Assembly (NCBI GenBank): GCA_029204225.1
Contig: CM055105.1
Span: 47,875,688-47,939,687, forward strand
Length of the DNA stretch: 64,000 nucleotides
Reading direction: 5' to 3'
Origin: Diphasiastrum complanatum
Taxonomy: Eukaryota; Streptophyta; Lycopodiopsida; Lycopodiales; Lycopodiaceae
The translations under genes were made by a program, and so were the position numbers. Under the pieces are notes generated by a model. That model saw only the letters and a program-made list of their open reading frames with translations. It ran no database searches and had not been told where the DNA came from. Numbering within the stretch: the first letter of the stretch is position 1; every line of letters starts with the position of its first letter. This document shows positions 48,300 through 58,970 of this stretch, piece by piece.

Positions 48300-48855
48300 T
48301 AGTTTCAGAAAGTAGCAGATTTTGTACATGATGTGCAAGAAATGCTACGGATTGCACGTGAGAATGTCTAGAGTACCCAGGATGGAAACCAACATTATGC
48401 AAGTCTGAAAAGATCACCGAGAGACTTCCAAGTGAGAGATTGGTACTTTTTTGAGAATCTTGATGGATTCGAGTGTAATGCGTACCGGCTAGCATTACTA
48501 ATCGTCCCCTAGATTTAGAGGGCCGTTTAAGATCTTGAAAAAGATCGGATCCTTAGCTTACAAATTGGAACTCCCGGATGGATCTCAAGTGCATCCCGTA
48601 TTTCACGTAAGTCGTCTCTGAAAAAGTCTACGTGAAGGAGAGCATCTTGGATCTGGAGATCGATTGGACATGTTGGATGAATCATCGGGTGTGTCTCTGC
48701 TTGAACCTGGAAAGATCTTGGATACAAGAGCTAAACGATTGAGAAATCATATAGTTACCGAGCATCTGATTCGATGGAAGGGATGTACAGACGATGACGA
48801 TTCTTGGAAACAGGAAGGAAACTTAAGTATTAAATTTTCCAGTTTTAAGTTCTGA
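48300..48855 (+). pseudogene. Element F integrase C-terminus with chromodomain
   Basis: Broken plus-strand frames show LRIARENV and a stop, then a degenerate match to the gypsy integrase C-terminal block ending RDFQVRDWYF. A better-kept part follows: [20 protein letters not shown] (48548-48607, the typical integrase tail) and, after a TGA, LLEPGKILDTRAKRL and EHLIRWKGCTDDDDSWKQE (48690-48820), which fits a chromodomain. Chromodomains tether integrase to chromatin in chromoviruses. Several stops make it inactive. Confidence 0.8.
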
Positions 48856-48883
48856 TGACAGAACTTGAATAAGGGGGGAAGAA

Positions 48884-49376
48884 TGTCATGCCCATGATTG
48901 GTCTCGGGTAGCGTGTCCACGCTAGGGACCGGTAGACCAACAAGCCGTAAGTTAATTGTGACTATAAAGAAATTGGGGGCCTTATGTGTACATGGTCATA
49001 ATTAATGGTTGTAGGCCTAAACACTTGATGGTGGATTTGTATGGGTCTATTAGTGAGTCATTGGGGAACTAGGTGACATGACCCAGATAGGCTGCAGAGG
49101 TGTCCAGTGAGGTGTCGTAGTGCACTACTAGTGGTGCATGGGCCTTGGAGGGTATAAGTATACCTATTGGGCTCTCACTAGTGTATGCTTGATAGCATGG
49201 CCGGTGGCAGGATGCTACTGGTGTGATGCCATACTCCTCTTTGTGATTAATCCATAGCTTGGGGGCTAGATCCGTTCGATCTAGGTTGGTTGGGTTGGTT
49301 TGTCCACCATCAGGTTCCCTTTTGTTGCTTGTGATTGGCATGCTTAGAATAGGATCCTTGGATAGAGGACTTTATA
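48884..49376 (+). repeat. Element F 3' LTR
   Basis: 493 bp, starting TGTCATGCCC and ending GACTTTATA. It is followed directly by the target duplication TTTTA. Confidence 0.9.
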
Positions 49377-49458
49377 TTTTATATGCATTGAATGTTGTGT
49401 TCTTCCTTATGCAAACATGCAATAATGTCTCACTCCAACAAATGTTACAAGAGGAGAG

Positions 49459-49460
<2 letters not shown>

Positions 49461-49507
<47 letters not shown>
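49461..49507. repeat. GT microsatellite
   Basis: About 23 GT units, 85 bp beyond the end of element F. Confidence 0.95.
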
Positions 49508-49508
<1 letters not shown>

Positions 49509-50557
49509 TGAAGAATCATGATTCTAAACAAATTTTATTGATCCTTTAGTACATTGATATGTAATTGTAGAAAATTAACATAAGAGAGCATTTCTCACAT
49601 TGACAATTGGTATGCTTTGAGGATTTCAAAAAAAAGAGTTGTGTTTTAGGAGAGCAAATCTTTTCACCCATCATGCATTGAATAAAGCCATCATATTAAG
49701 TTGACTTCAGGAGTTGTCTACATAAGATAAGATGGCAACAATGTGATACTTGGCCCAAAATAGATGATATAAGAAGCCAATTTTAAAGAAACTTGGACTA
49801 GTTGATATTGCCAACAAATAGGGTTATAAAGAACATACATGGCACAATTTGATCATGGGAGAGTGTCGAAGAACCTTCCAAATGACTAAGTTTTGTCCAC
49901 CAAAATTGCTCAATGGATCATTAACAAAGAGTGAAACAAATTGAAAACATTGATTATCTTCATGATAAAGCATCTAGACAGCTTTAGTTTATCACATTCT
50001 TAAAATGAGATCATTTGTCAAAATGGATCTAGCGAAAGATTTTTTTTCTTGATTTCATTTGTATAAATTACATAAAAGTTTTTCTAAATTTTGGTTGACT
50101 ATGCTCTTGTTATCAATGCTCTACTTACAAACTGAACAATTGTCTCTTGGAGTTTGCAATTCTTAGATAAGTGAGGCAAAGTTGCCTCTCTCTTTGTTTC
50201 CTTTTGCTATTCAAGGGCTTTCAATCTCCATATTTCGACCTTCAAAAAACAAGAAACAATTCCTTTATCATAAAATCATTCAAGAGCAAAAGAAGGTGTG
50301 GAGTAACAAGTGTTTTTGCAAAAGTTTTCACTTTCATTCGATGATAAAAGTTGTTTTCTTTCTCAATGTTGATATGCAATTCAGAAATGAAACCATTCAC
50401 AACATGATTGGTATTCATGTTCCACTATGATAAGAAGGTTGAGCATTAACTTTTCGATGTGATTTTGTGACTCTATCTTCTTTATCTACTCTATGTCTAT
50501 CATTGGCTTCCAACATGATTCCAAATTTCTAGTTTTAATCAATGCACTTAGCACTCA
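49508..50557. other. AT-rich spacer, nothing recognised
   Basis: No open frame with a recognisable motif and no paired repeat seen. Confidence 0.5.
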
Positions 50558-51457
50558 ACAATTAGCAATGGTGGTGCTAAGATGTATGTGACATTTATTG
50601 ATGAATTTAACAAACCTTTTGGGTTTATCTACTAAAGAGCAAAGATGAGGTGTTTGATATCTTTGTCAAGTTCAAGATTGCAAGGGAGGTCCAATTTTCT
50701 ACCAAGATCAAGTGCTTGAGGAGTGACAATGGTGGTGAGTACATTTCTACCAAGTTCAAAGCATTTTGTGATGCAAATGGTATCAAGAGGGAGTACACAA
50801 GTCCAAGGACACCACAACAAAATGGAGTGGCCGAGAGGAAGAATAGAACCTTATGCGAAGAGCCAAAGCAATGAGGTAAAGTTCAAATCTTCCTAAATCT
50901 TTTTGGGGTGAAGCTTTGTTGTGTGCCAATTTTCTATGCAATAGATGGCCGAGTGTTGTATTGGAGAGGAAAACACCTTTTGAGGTCTTGTTTGGTAGGA
51001 GGCTGAGTGGTTTTTCAAAACTTTTGGATGCAATTGCTATATCAACATTACTCTTGATGATAAGACAAAGGAGGATCCATCTTCAAAGAAAGGTATATTT
51101 GTTGGTTATAGTGAGGTGAGCAAGGCTTACAAAGTCTATATTCCTTCAACTAAGAAAGTGGACATTGGAAGAGATGTCATTTTTTATGAGGGAAACATTC
51201 CAAAGGTTTCTTCAAGTGGTGATGTGGTTCTTGGATCTAACATTCTTGATGTTGATGACAATGTTGATGATACTTTGGATGTTGATGGTGAAAAGCCTTC
51301 TTCAAGTCAAAAGCCAAGGAGGACATCAAGGAAAAGGCAACAACCTTTGAGGCTCACTTATGATGAAAAGAGTAAGCAAATTTTTGGTGGTACAAACTAT
51401 GCTTTCCTAACCTCTTTTGATGAACCTACATGTGTAGATGAAACAAGACAATTTTAA
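50558..51457 (+). pseudogene. Fragment G: A-related copia integrase piece
   Basis: The plus strand matches the A1 interior from the integrase core to the start of RT: GGAKMYVTFIDE, IKCLRSDNGGEYISTKFKAF (second catalytic Asp), PQQNGVAERKNRTLCE (catalytic Glu), then after a frameshift LCANFLCNRWPSVVLE, and in a third frame SKAYKVYIPSTKK to NYAFLTSFDEP. At least two frameshifts are present. Neither LTR nor the rest of pol is attached, so it is an isolated fragment diverged from A1 and A2. Confidence 0.88.
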
Positions 51458-51691
51458 ATAATCAATATGGATAGTCTTATAACAATATAGAACTTGACAC
51501 ATCTTTGCCACCTTAACCCCAGAGAAACCGTCTTGGAGGTATGTTATAGTCATAATTGAGGACCAACACTTTTCTCAATACATCCTTTAGGCAATGGAAT
51601 AATCCTATCAGGACTCTTATCACACTAACTTTACAGCTTAATAATGATAAGGTATATGTATCCCATGTCACGACCTCCACAAGTATAAAAA

Positions 51692-52236
51692 CTAGCATAG
51701 TTGACCTGCCAACAGCAACACCTGTTGTTTGGAATCTTGGACAGCTTTGTCCACTCGGTCTTGCACTGTCGTCAATGAGTTTTGAAGGCTGACCACATAT
51801 TCTTTAAGGCGCTCAGCAGTTTGAGTGGCCTTCTTCAGTTCAGCTTCAGACTTTGCCTCATGTTGCTTGGCAATCTTGAGATTGTGATTCAACTAAATAA
51901 CCTTCTGGCGTATTAGTGTATTTTTAGTACCCAGCTCTAATATGCGCTTATTCATGTCTTATTTTTCATCGATCATGATCTAGATCACGCCCTTGGAGGC
52001 TCCACAAGGGTCATCCACTGAGTGACCATGCTTGTGGTAGGAAGTATCACGATGTCCATTGCAGATGGGACATCACGATGGATGGTGTATCGAGGCGAAA
52101 GAGAAATATCGATAAAAGACATGATAGGAAAAGAGCAAAAATTGGAAGTAACAATAAAAAGAGTGTATAGAAAGCTGGTAGGAAAGTATTGAAAGTTCTG
52201 GTCATTGAAAAAACTCGGCAAGAGCTTCGCTAGCAC
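51692..52236 (-). pseudogene. Broken reading frame with a coiled-coil segment, family unknown
   Basis: The minus strand shows SPRYTIHRDVPSAMDIVILP (about 52120-52060) followed, after a frame change near 51985 and an in-frame stop near 51895, by a strongly heptad-like helix: LKIAKQHEAKSEAELKKAT and RLKEYVVSLQNSLTTVQDRV. The charged and leucine pattern points to a coiled coil of about 60 residues. I do not recognise the family. It lies between two copia fragments, so it may be part of an unidentified transposon or a host gene piece. Confidence 0.4.
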
Positions 52237-52666
52237 AAGTGAGAAATGAAATCGAATTCTGCCATTTTATAGACTGATTTGGAGGGTCCATTAGACAATG
52301 TATTAGTTTGGCTGCTTAGTTCTGGGCAAAAATTTGCAGGCATGTTCAATACTGTGAAAATAGATTATAAAAATCTCTGCAAAGGTTTTCAAGATCTGTT
52401 GGCAAAGGTTCATCCTTCATCTAAGGACATCATTCGCCCAGGTACTATAATAAATGCAAATTTTGATGATATGGCCCTTTGCCAAACCTAATTTTGGCAT
52501 TTTGAATCCATCTGTCAAGTCCAAAATAGGTATCATATTTGGAAAGTAACCCTCGTCCAACTCAGTATAGGTATCTGAGGTGGATGTATGATCTGAAATC
52601 TCGACGAAGGTTTCTAAGACTGTATATACAAAACATGACCCAAAAAGTGATTCTCTAAGTCATTTT

Positions 52667-53290
52667 TTTCAAGTTAAATCCACATGAAATTGCAAATTCT
52701 TGTGATGTTACTTTTATGAGTAATATTTCCAAGCATGACTTATGGCATAGGAGATTGGGACATCCCAATTTCAAATCTATGCCTTCTTTGGCCAAAGATG
52801 CAAAATACATTGGCTTACCAAGATCACATTCCAAAGAAATCAAGCCATGTGAGGCTTGTGCAATAGCCGAATCACATAAGAAGCCATATCCAAGGTCTTC
52901 TATCAAGACTACACATCCATTGGAGTTGGTACACTTGAATGTACATTTTTCATCATCTAAAAACAAGGGAGGAGCCACTTGCTTTGTTACTTTTATTGAT
53001 GATTTCACAAGATACACATGGTTATATCTTCTTTCTTCTAGAGCTATGGTGTATGATTATTTTCTTATTTTCAAAGCTTTTGTTGAAAAACAATTTTCTT
53101 ACAAAGTCATAGCTTTGAGGTGTGATAGAGGTGGAGAGTATATCTCCAACAAATTTTATGACTATTGTGAGCAAGAAGAGATCAAAAGAGTATTCTCTTG
53201 TGCTTATTCCCTTTCACAAAATGGGATGGCCAAGAGAAAGAATAGATCATTATGTGAGTGTGCCAAAGAATTTTGAATTGAAGCCTCTTT
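52667..53290 (+). pseudogene. Fragment H: D-related copia integrase piece
   Basis: The open frame from the protease end (FKLNPHEIANSCDV) through the GAG-pre-integrase finger (LWHRRLGHPNFKSM, KPCEACAIAESHKK), LELVHLNVHFSS (the first catalytic Asp replaced by Asn), CFVTFIDDFTRYTWLYL, ALRCDRGGEYISN (second Asp) and QNGMAKRKNRSLCECA, where the catalytic Glu is Lys. It ends at TGA near 53273. It is closest to element D. Loss of two catalytic residues shows decay. Element I1 begins about 90 bp downstream. Confidence 0.88.
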
Positions 53291-53377
53291 ATGTTATGTC
53301 CATGAGTACATAGGATACAGTATACTCCTATTCTTGGATACACGGTACTCCAGTAAATCAAGTTGTTAGTTATGCCA

Positions 53378-54032
53378 TGTGAAAATTGTCAACATTTCCT
53401 AGCTAGTTTGAGGCCTATATTGGCAATTTTTGTACATAGTTTTGGATCTAACATTTCACACGTGTGAAAGAGGCCTAGATACTTTTATCTTAGTATATAT
53501 TTCATGTTGAAGAATTCTCAAACTTCAGGACATTTGAAATGACACCAAAATCATGTTATTTGGACATATAGGCCAAAATTGGCTATTTTAGGCTACTGAT
53601 GCCCTAAATTTGGGTCCTAACTTTTAGAGAGAGGAGAGAGAATCATCTCTCTCACCTATATTAGGCTGAAATTTGTGGAGAACAGGTTGGAGAAACTTAT
53701 TGTATTGTTGAGAGAGATCAATAGATTATTGTCACAATTTCTTCCTCCATTGAGAGCATTGCTTTGTATATTGTTTTCAAGCTTTTGTGTATGATCTTAA
53801 GAGGTTTCCAAAAGTGGTAGGCTGCTGTTGTAGGGCTGGTATGCTGTTGTTTTTGGCTGCCATCAGTACCTTTTATTAGTTTCTTTTGTCTCTTGAATGC
53901 TTTGTCAAGTTCATGTGTATCAAAGGTAGCATTAGGATGTTTTGCCAATTCTAGATTTTGTAGCTTGTTGTGCAAAGATCTTAGCCAAGTATTTTGGAAG
54001 TTTGGATCCATTCAAGATCCACTTTTTTCACA
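53378..54032 (+). repeat. I1 5' LTR
   Basis: The LTR starts TGTGAAAATTGTCAAC and ends TTTTTTCACA, nearly the same termini as family A. Contains the 16-bp palindrome TTTCACACGTGTGAAA at 53454-53469 and a short GA-rich stretch near 53625. Confidence 0.9.
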
Positions 54033-54332
54033 TGGTATCAAAGCTAGTTGGCTATTATTTTTAGTAAGATTTTCATTTATGGTGATATTTGGATGTTTGA
54101 TCAAGTTCTAGCATGATTATGCATTGCATTGTTGATCAAATCTTACTAACCTTTGTTTGTTGAGTTGAACTTGTGGATCAAAAGCATATTTCAGTTCTAT
54201 TGAAGATCGGAGGCTGAGAAGAAACTATTTTGGATCAAATCATAACACCTAATCATCTGTTGATTGTGAGGCTTGTGCATATTCAATACTAACAATGTTC
54301 TGTTCAATGTATTGTTGACAATCTCCACTTAT

Positions 54333-54418
54333 GTGGATGAACACGCTCCTTTGTGGATGAACACTCTCCTTAAATGGATGAACCTTCTCCTTAAGTGGAT
54401 GACAAATACTCTTTGAGT
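54333..54418 (+). repeat. Tandem 20-21-bp repeats in the I1 leader
   Basis: Four degenerate units around the core GGATGAACWCTCTCCTTA. The same array occurs in the leader of I2 (62183-62262, opposite strand). Confidence 0.7.
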
Positions 54419-55190
54419 GATTTTGTATTTCTCCAAAAGGCTGAGCAAAGCTCCCACTTGGATGAAAGATCCCCTTTTGGGTGAACAGATTGTCAACAAT
54501 CTTTTGCATAAATTTTGGTGTACTTTGTTGAGCATGTAAGTAACTCTCCTTATGTAATTTGATTGGAGCATTTGCTGGAAGGTTTTGACCATTATGCAAA
54601 TGTGTTTTCAGGTTCTTAACATGTTGAGGAGCATTCTCATGAGAAGTGATCTTAGATCTACATCTAAACACCAAGAGTTGACAAGCTAGTGAAGCTCGTC
54701 TTGTGATTCACAAAGTGTGCTCTTTCATTCACATCTAAAGCTTGTATTTATCATTTGCTGGAGTTTATAAACTTTTAGAAGTGTGGTTTACATGTGGTTT
54801 TATAGGTTGAATTAATATTTTAGTGTGTTGATCATATGTTGATCAAGTTTGTTCAATTCTAGGTATTCTTGGCGGCCTAGTCTTGTGTATTTTCTAAGAA
54901 TGCAAGTAACTCTTCACACCATAACTTGATTTGGTCACTTTCTAGAAAGTTTGAAAGCTTAAGAAAGAGTGTGTTCAAGTTGGTTTGAGTTTCTAATCCA
55001 TTCTTAGTGTGTGCAAAGTGTTGCATGTGTTTCAATCTTCTTTTCTATGCTTGGAAACCAGCCAGGTTCAAGATAGAAGTGTTTTAGGGTCCTAGGTCTT
55101 TTGAGATCTCCTTATCCATCATTTGTTGAGAGGAAAGTGAGTGCTAGGTGCATTAGGACAGAGCCTAAAAGTTGACGAATCATTATATTC

Positions 55191-57209
55191 ATGGCTTCCA
55201 ATGGTGGGATCATGTTAGAAACTAATGATAGGTTGAGTTCATCAAACTACTCTACCTGGAAAGTGAGGATGGAATCCTTACTTGAGTTTAAATGAACTCA
55301 TGGACATAGTTGCAGGAACTGAAGAGAGATCACCCATAGTTCAAGAGCAACAAAGGTTTGATAAGAAGGCCAAAAGGGCTCTTCATATCATTAAAATGAA
55401 TGTTGCCAATGAACTTCTCAAGGAAGTTGGTAATAGTCAAAGTGCAAGTGAGGCATGGAATGCCTTGAAGAAGCTCTTTGAATCAAAGTCCACATCTAGG
55501 GTATTGACCCTAAGGAGACAAATATTTTCTAGTAGACAAAGAGAGGGTGAAGTGCTCATGCATTTGTCTTGAGGGTTAAGTCCTTAAGTGATGATCTAGC
55601 ATGCATTGATGAAAGCATAAAAGATGGTGAAATAGTCTAGGTTATGTTGAATGGTTTGCTAGGTGAACATGCTAACCTTGTGCAAAGTTTTTTCATTCAA
55701 AGAGTCTTGCCAAGTGTGGTTGACTTGCAAGAAATCTTATTGGCTGAAGAACATAGGTTGCAATCAAAGCTTGATGGTGCATTCTTGCAAGGTGGAGGTG
55801 AAGAGGCTTTCTTCACAAAAGGCAAAGGCGAAGGTAAAGGCAAAGGGAAATGGTCCAAAGGTGGTAACTCGGATCATGATGATCACTCTTCCTCCTCCTC
55901 TTCTACTTCTTTTAAAAAGAAAGACAAGTCAAAGTTCAAGTGCTTTTATTGTGGGATAAAAGGTCATTTTGCAAATGAATCTCATAAGAAGCAAAGTAAT
56001 GAAGGTAGCAAGCAAAACAACTTTTGTACTTCCAATGAGGATCTAGATTCTTGTGATTCTCTCATGATGTGTTCTTCAAGTCTAATGTCAAGTGGAAGTG
56101 ACAACGATTCATGGTGGATAGGTAGTGGATCTAGTTCACACATGACTAGTCACAAGGAGTTCTTTACTTCTTTGATCTCTTATGTTGGAACCAAGAAAGT
56201 CGTTCACATGCCAAATGGTGGTGAGTGTATGATCAAAGGTATTGGCTCAATTCGTATTTGCCTTTCTACTAATCGCAATGTAAGGCTTGATGGTGTTCTT
56301 TACATTCCTTCACTTTCAAGGAATTTGCTAAGTGTTGGTCAAATGTTAAAAAAAGGGTACAAGACAAAGTTTGTTGGGGATGTTTGCTTCATTACTAAGG
56401 GAGATGTCATGATTGCTAGGGGCAATAGACAAAGTAGACTTCACAAGCTTGATGCATTTGTTATGTCTAACAAGATGAATGAAATGGACGTTGGTGGTTC
56501 TCTCAACTTTCAAAAGTCAATCCCTAGCATCAATAAGATTGGTAGATCTTATGCAAAGTCTAAAGAACTTCCTTATGCTAGATCTAGGTTGAGATCTAAT
56601 GAGCTTCTTGGAGATAGTTATTGTTGTGCTAACTTGGCAACTTTTGGTGAATCTATGATCAATGTTTTGGATCCATTGGATCTTGAAGATGGACTAGTGC
56701 TACCTACTAGTCAAATGGAGTCATGTGGTGCTAAATTAGTATCATGTTTGAACTCTTCTACTCATAGATTTCCAAGTCTTGGTGGCTCTTCAATGGAACT
56801 ACATGGAAAGTGCAAAAATGAAAAAGGTAAGAAGAGAGCTAACTTCATCAATGGAGGTGATGAAAATTCTTCTTTGGAAATGGTTGTTGCTAATGACTTA
56901 TTTACTCATTTGGAAAGAGATGGTGCTTTGAGCATGATTGAAGAGAAAGTTTCTTTTGTATCTTTATGTGATGAGTCCAAAAAAGTCATTTGTGAAACAA
57001 GTGGTGTCACATATGATGAGATCTTGTGGGATGTTAATCATGTGTTTGAGAGGGAGTATCTTCAGAGGTTCAGATCTGAAGATGTTTATAAATGCAAAGT
57101 CCTTGATGTTTTATTGGAAGATCAAGATGTTGATCTTGAATTGCTTCATCAACACCAAGAGGCAAGTAGCAATTGGAAGCTAGTCAAAAGCATCAAAGGG
57201 GAGCTGTGA
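55191..57209 (+). pseudogene. I1 gag-protease with novel C-terminus, disrupted
   Basis: The ATG at 55191 opens MASNGGIMLETNDRLSSSNY as in I2. A one-base insertion near 55285, a one-base deletion near 55552 and a TAG near 55637 break the gag. The long frame 55644-57209 then carries the rest. The zinc knuckle ends in Ser instead of Cys (CFYCGIKGHFANES) and the protease motif reads WWIGSGSSSHM, with the catalytic Asp replaced by Gly. After the protease come sequences unlike copia pol: SNELLGDSYCCANLATFG, then YDEILWDVNHVFEREYLQRF, ending SIKGEL. I1 cannot make active protease. Confidence 0.85.
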
Positions 57210-57302
57210 AAGATTTCAGATCCTTAAGATCCAATCTACTTGAATGATCTTTGGTTAGAAAGATAAATACACTACCAATCTCACCAATGTAGAAAAATTA
57301 GC
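57210..57302. other. Filler between I1 and the truncated I2 LTR
   Basis: 93 bases with no match that I can see to either element. Fits junction filler at a deletion that removed the I1 3' end and the end of the I2 3' LTR together. Confidence 0.45.
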
Positions 57303-57776
57303 AACAACAGCATACCAGCCCTACAATAGCAGCCTACCACTTTTGGAAACCTCTTAAGATCATACACAAAAGCTTGAAGACAATACACAAAGCAATGCTC
57401 TCAATGGATGAAGAAATTGTGACAATGATCTATTGATCTCTCTCAACAATACAATAAGTTTCTCCAACCTGTTCTCCACGAATTCCAGCCTAATATAGGT
57501 GAGAGAGATGACTCTCTCTCCTCTCTCTAGAACTTAGGACCCAAATTTAGGGCACCAGTAGCCTAAAATAGCCAATTTTGGCCTATATGTCCAAATAACA
57601 TGATTTTGGTGTCATTTCAAAGATCTTGAAGTTTGAGACTTCTTCAACATGAAATATATACTAAAATTAAAGTATCTAGGCCTCTATCACACGTGTGAAA
57701 TGTTAGATCCAAAACTATGTACAAAAATTGTCAATTTAGGCCTCAAACTAGCTAGGAAATGTTGACAATTTTCACA
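57303..57776 (-). repeat. I2 3' LTR, truncated
   Basis: 474 bp matching 62613-63087, with around ten visible differences. The right end is TTTTCACA at 57776, preceded (on the element's strand) by the purine tract. Contains TCACACGTGTGAAA near 57687-57700. Confidence 0.88.
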
Positions 57777-58050
57777 CTCTCTCTTCAACTTAACTTGCTA
57801 GTTTTACAACACTACTTTGCTCCAACCTAAGAATGATCTCCACCATGATAATAGATCTCTTCTCAAGTGTTCTAATATGTACAATATGAAGTACAACATA
57901 ATTGATATAGATAATAGTGTCTATATAGGATGCTTCACTATTTCTTACATCAATTTTACATAGAATGGTGAACAGGATACATGTAAAAGAACATAGAATC
58001 ATAATGAAAGAATTCCTGCATGTATCCACCTTTGAATTCTTTTTAAAACA

Positions 58051-58911
58051 TCAGCAAACAAGTTGTAAGTGAAAGTAACCAACAAGTGTTTGCATGCCTC
58101 CTCCACATTCCACTATGCCCATAGTGAATGCACCATGTATCTCCTTGAATGAACCTCCATCACCACCTTGCCTTTGTAGATCTCCAATCCATGAAAGCCC
58201 TTGAGTGACTGAATGCCAAAATGATGTGTTCTCTGCTCCATTTGAATGAGCAAAACCTGAACTTGAAATACTTGAAGTATCTCCACAAGATTTGCATACA
58301 ACCTTTGATCCTACATTGTCAACAATTTGCCAATTTGCCAACACTAGGATGCTAGATCTTGAACTTTGCTCAAAAGTAAACATATTGACCACTTCAATAT
58401 CTTTCAAGATTTGAATGAATACATGTACTTGATCATAAGAACCAACAATGATAACTATTCCATCTCCAAGATCCAAAGGATGCAAAACTATGGAACTAGT
58501 TTCATTGAATTTTAACAATTCCAACACATTGACATGACAATGTTCATACATGAGATTAAACAAATAAGGTAGAGTAAAAGGGCACTTCCTTGCTACTCCA
58601 AGAACCTTACTTGAATCTTCAAGAATCTGTAAAAACAGATCCAAAATGCTTTGCCCATGTGGTTCCCCTTTGATGCTTTTGACTAGCTTCCAATTGCTAC
58701 TTGCCTCTTGGTGTTGATGAAGCAATTTAAGATCAACATCTTGATCTTCCAATAAAACATCAAGGACTTTGCATTTATAAACATCTTCAGATCTGAACCT
58801 CTGAAGATACTCCCTCTCAAACACATGATTAACATCCCACAAGATCTCATCATTGTTTGATTTCAACCTTTCACTATAGTTAGTGAAAACAATGTCACCA
58901 TCATAAACCAA
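58051..58911 (-). CDS. I2 second open frame, about 286 codons, unknown function
   Basis: This minus-strand frame directly follows the gag-protease stop in another frame. It has no ATG near its start (the first codon shown is TTG; the in-frame codon three positions earlier is a stop), so its translation would need reinitiation, a non-ATG start or a frame change. In I1 a deletion joins its DEILWDVNHVFEREYLQRF start in frame to the gag-protease. The sequence includes LPYLFNLMYEHCHVNVLELL, LHPLDLGDGIVIIVGSYDQV and a Gly/Ser-rich C-terminus. I recognise no domain, and it does not resemble integrase, RT or RNase H. It may be captured host sequence or a novel element protein. Confidence 0.5.
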   Translation of the reverse strand: MVYDGDIVFTNYSERLKSNNDEILWDVNHVFEREYLQRFRSEDVYKCKVLDVLLEDQDVDLKLLHQHQEASSNWKLVKSIKGEPHGQSILDLFLQILEDSSKVLGVARKCPFTLPYLFNLMYEHCHVNVLELLKFNETSSIVLHPLDLGDGIVIIVGSYDQVHVFIQILKDIEVVNMFTFEQSSRSSILVLANWQIVDNVGSKVVCKSCGDTSSISSSGFAHSNGAENTSFWHSVTQGLSWIGDLQRQGGDGGSFKEIHGAFTMGIVECGGGMQTLVGYFHLQLVC

Positions 58912-58913
58912 AC

Positions 58914-58970
58914 CTACTCACTTCATGTTGGATAGATTTCTACAATTCTATCCAACATGAAGTAGAGTAG
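58914..58970 (-). repeat. Strong hairpin at the end of the I2 gag-protease frame
   Basis: Arms 58914-58936 and 58947-58970 pair over 16-17 perfect bases, plus six more after a one-base bulge, around a 10-base loop. The gag-protease stop (58925-58923) lies in the stem. Location and shape are seen; a function is not. Confidence 0.75.

Larger units (their letters stand above)
43071..49376 (+). mobile_element. Element F: decayed Ty3/gypsy chromovirus
   Basis: Two 493-bp LTRs in direct orientation (43071-43563, 48884-49376) are flanked by a 5-bp duplication TTTTA (43066-43070, 49377-49381). The PBS TGGTATCAGAGCC starts at 43565 and the purine tract AAGGGGGGAAGAA ends at 48883. About 27 of 493 positions differ between the LTRs by eye, so the insertion is old. 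The interior (5.3 kb) shows recognisable protein only at its 3' end, an integrase tail with a chromodomain. Confidence 0.9.
53378..57209 (+). mobile_element. Element I1: gag-protease-only copia element, 3' end deleted
   Basis: It starts with a 655-bp LTR (53378-54032) and the PBS TGGTATCAAAGC at 54033. A leader of about 1.16 kb and a gag-protease frame with novel C-terminal sequence follow. Relative to I2 it lacks about 0.7 kb inside the coding region (junction near 57010) and everything after codon KGE at 57205, including the 3' LTR. A 93-bp filler (57210-57302) joins it to the truncated 3' LTR of I2, which lies in the opposite orientation. Confidence 0.85.
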
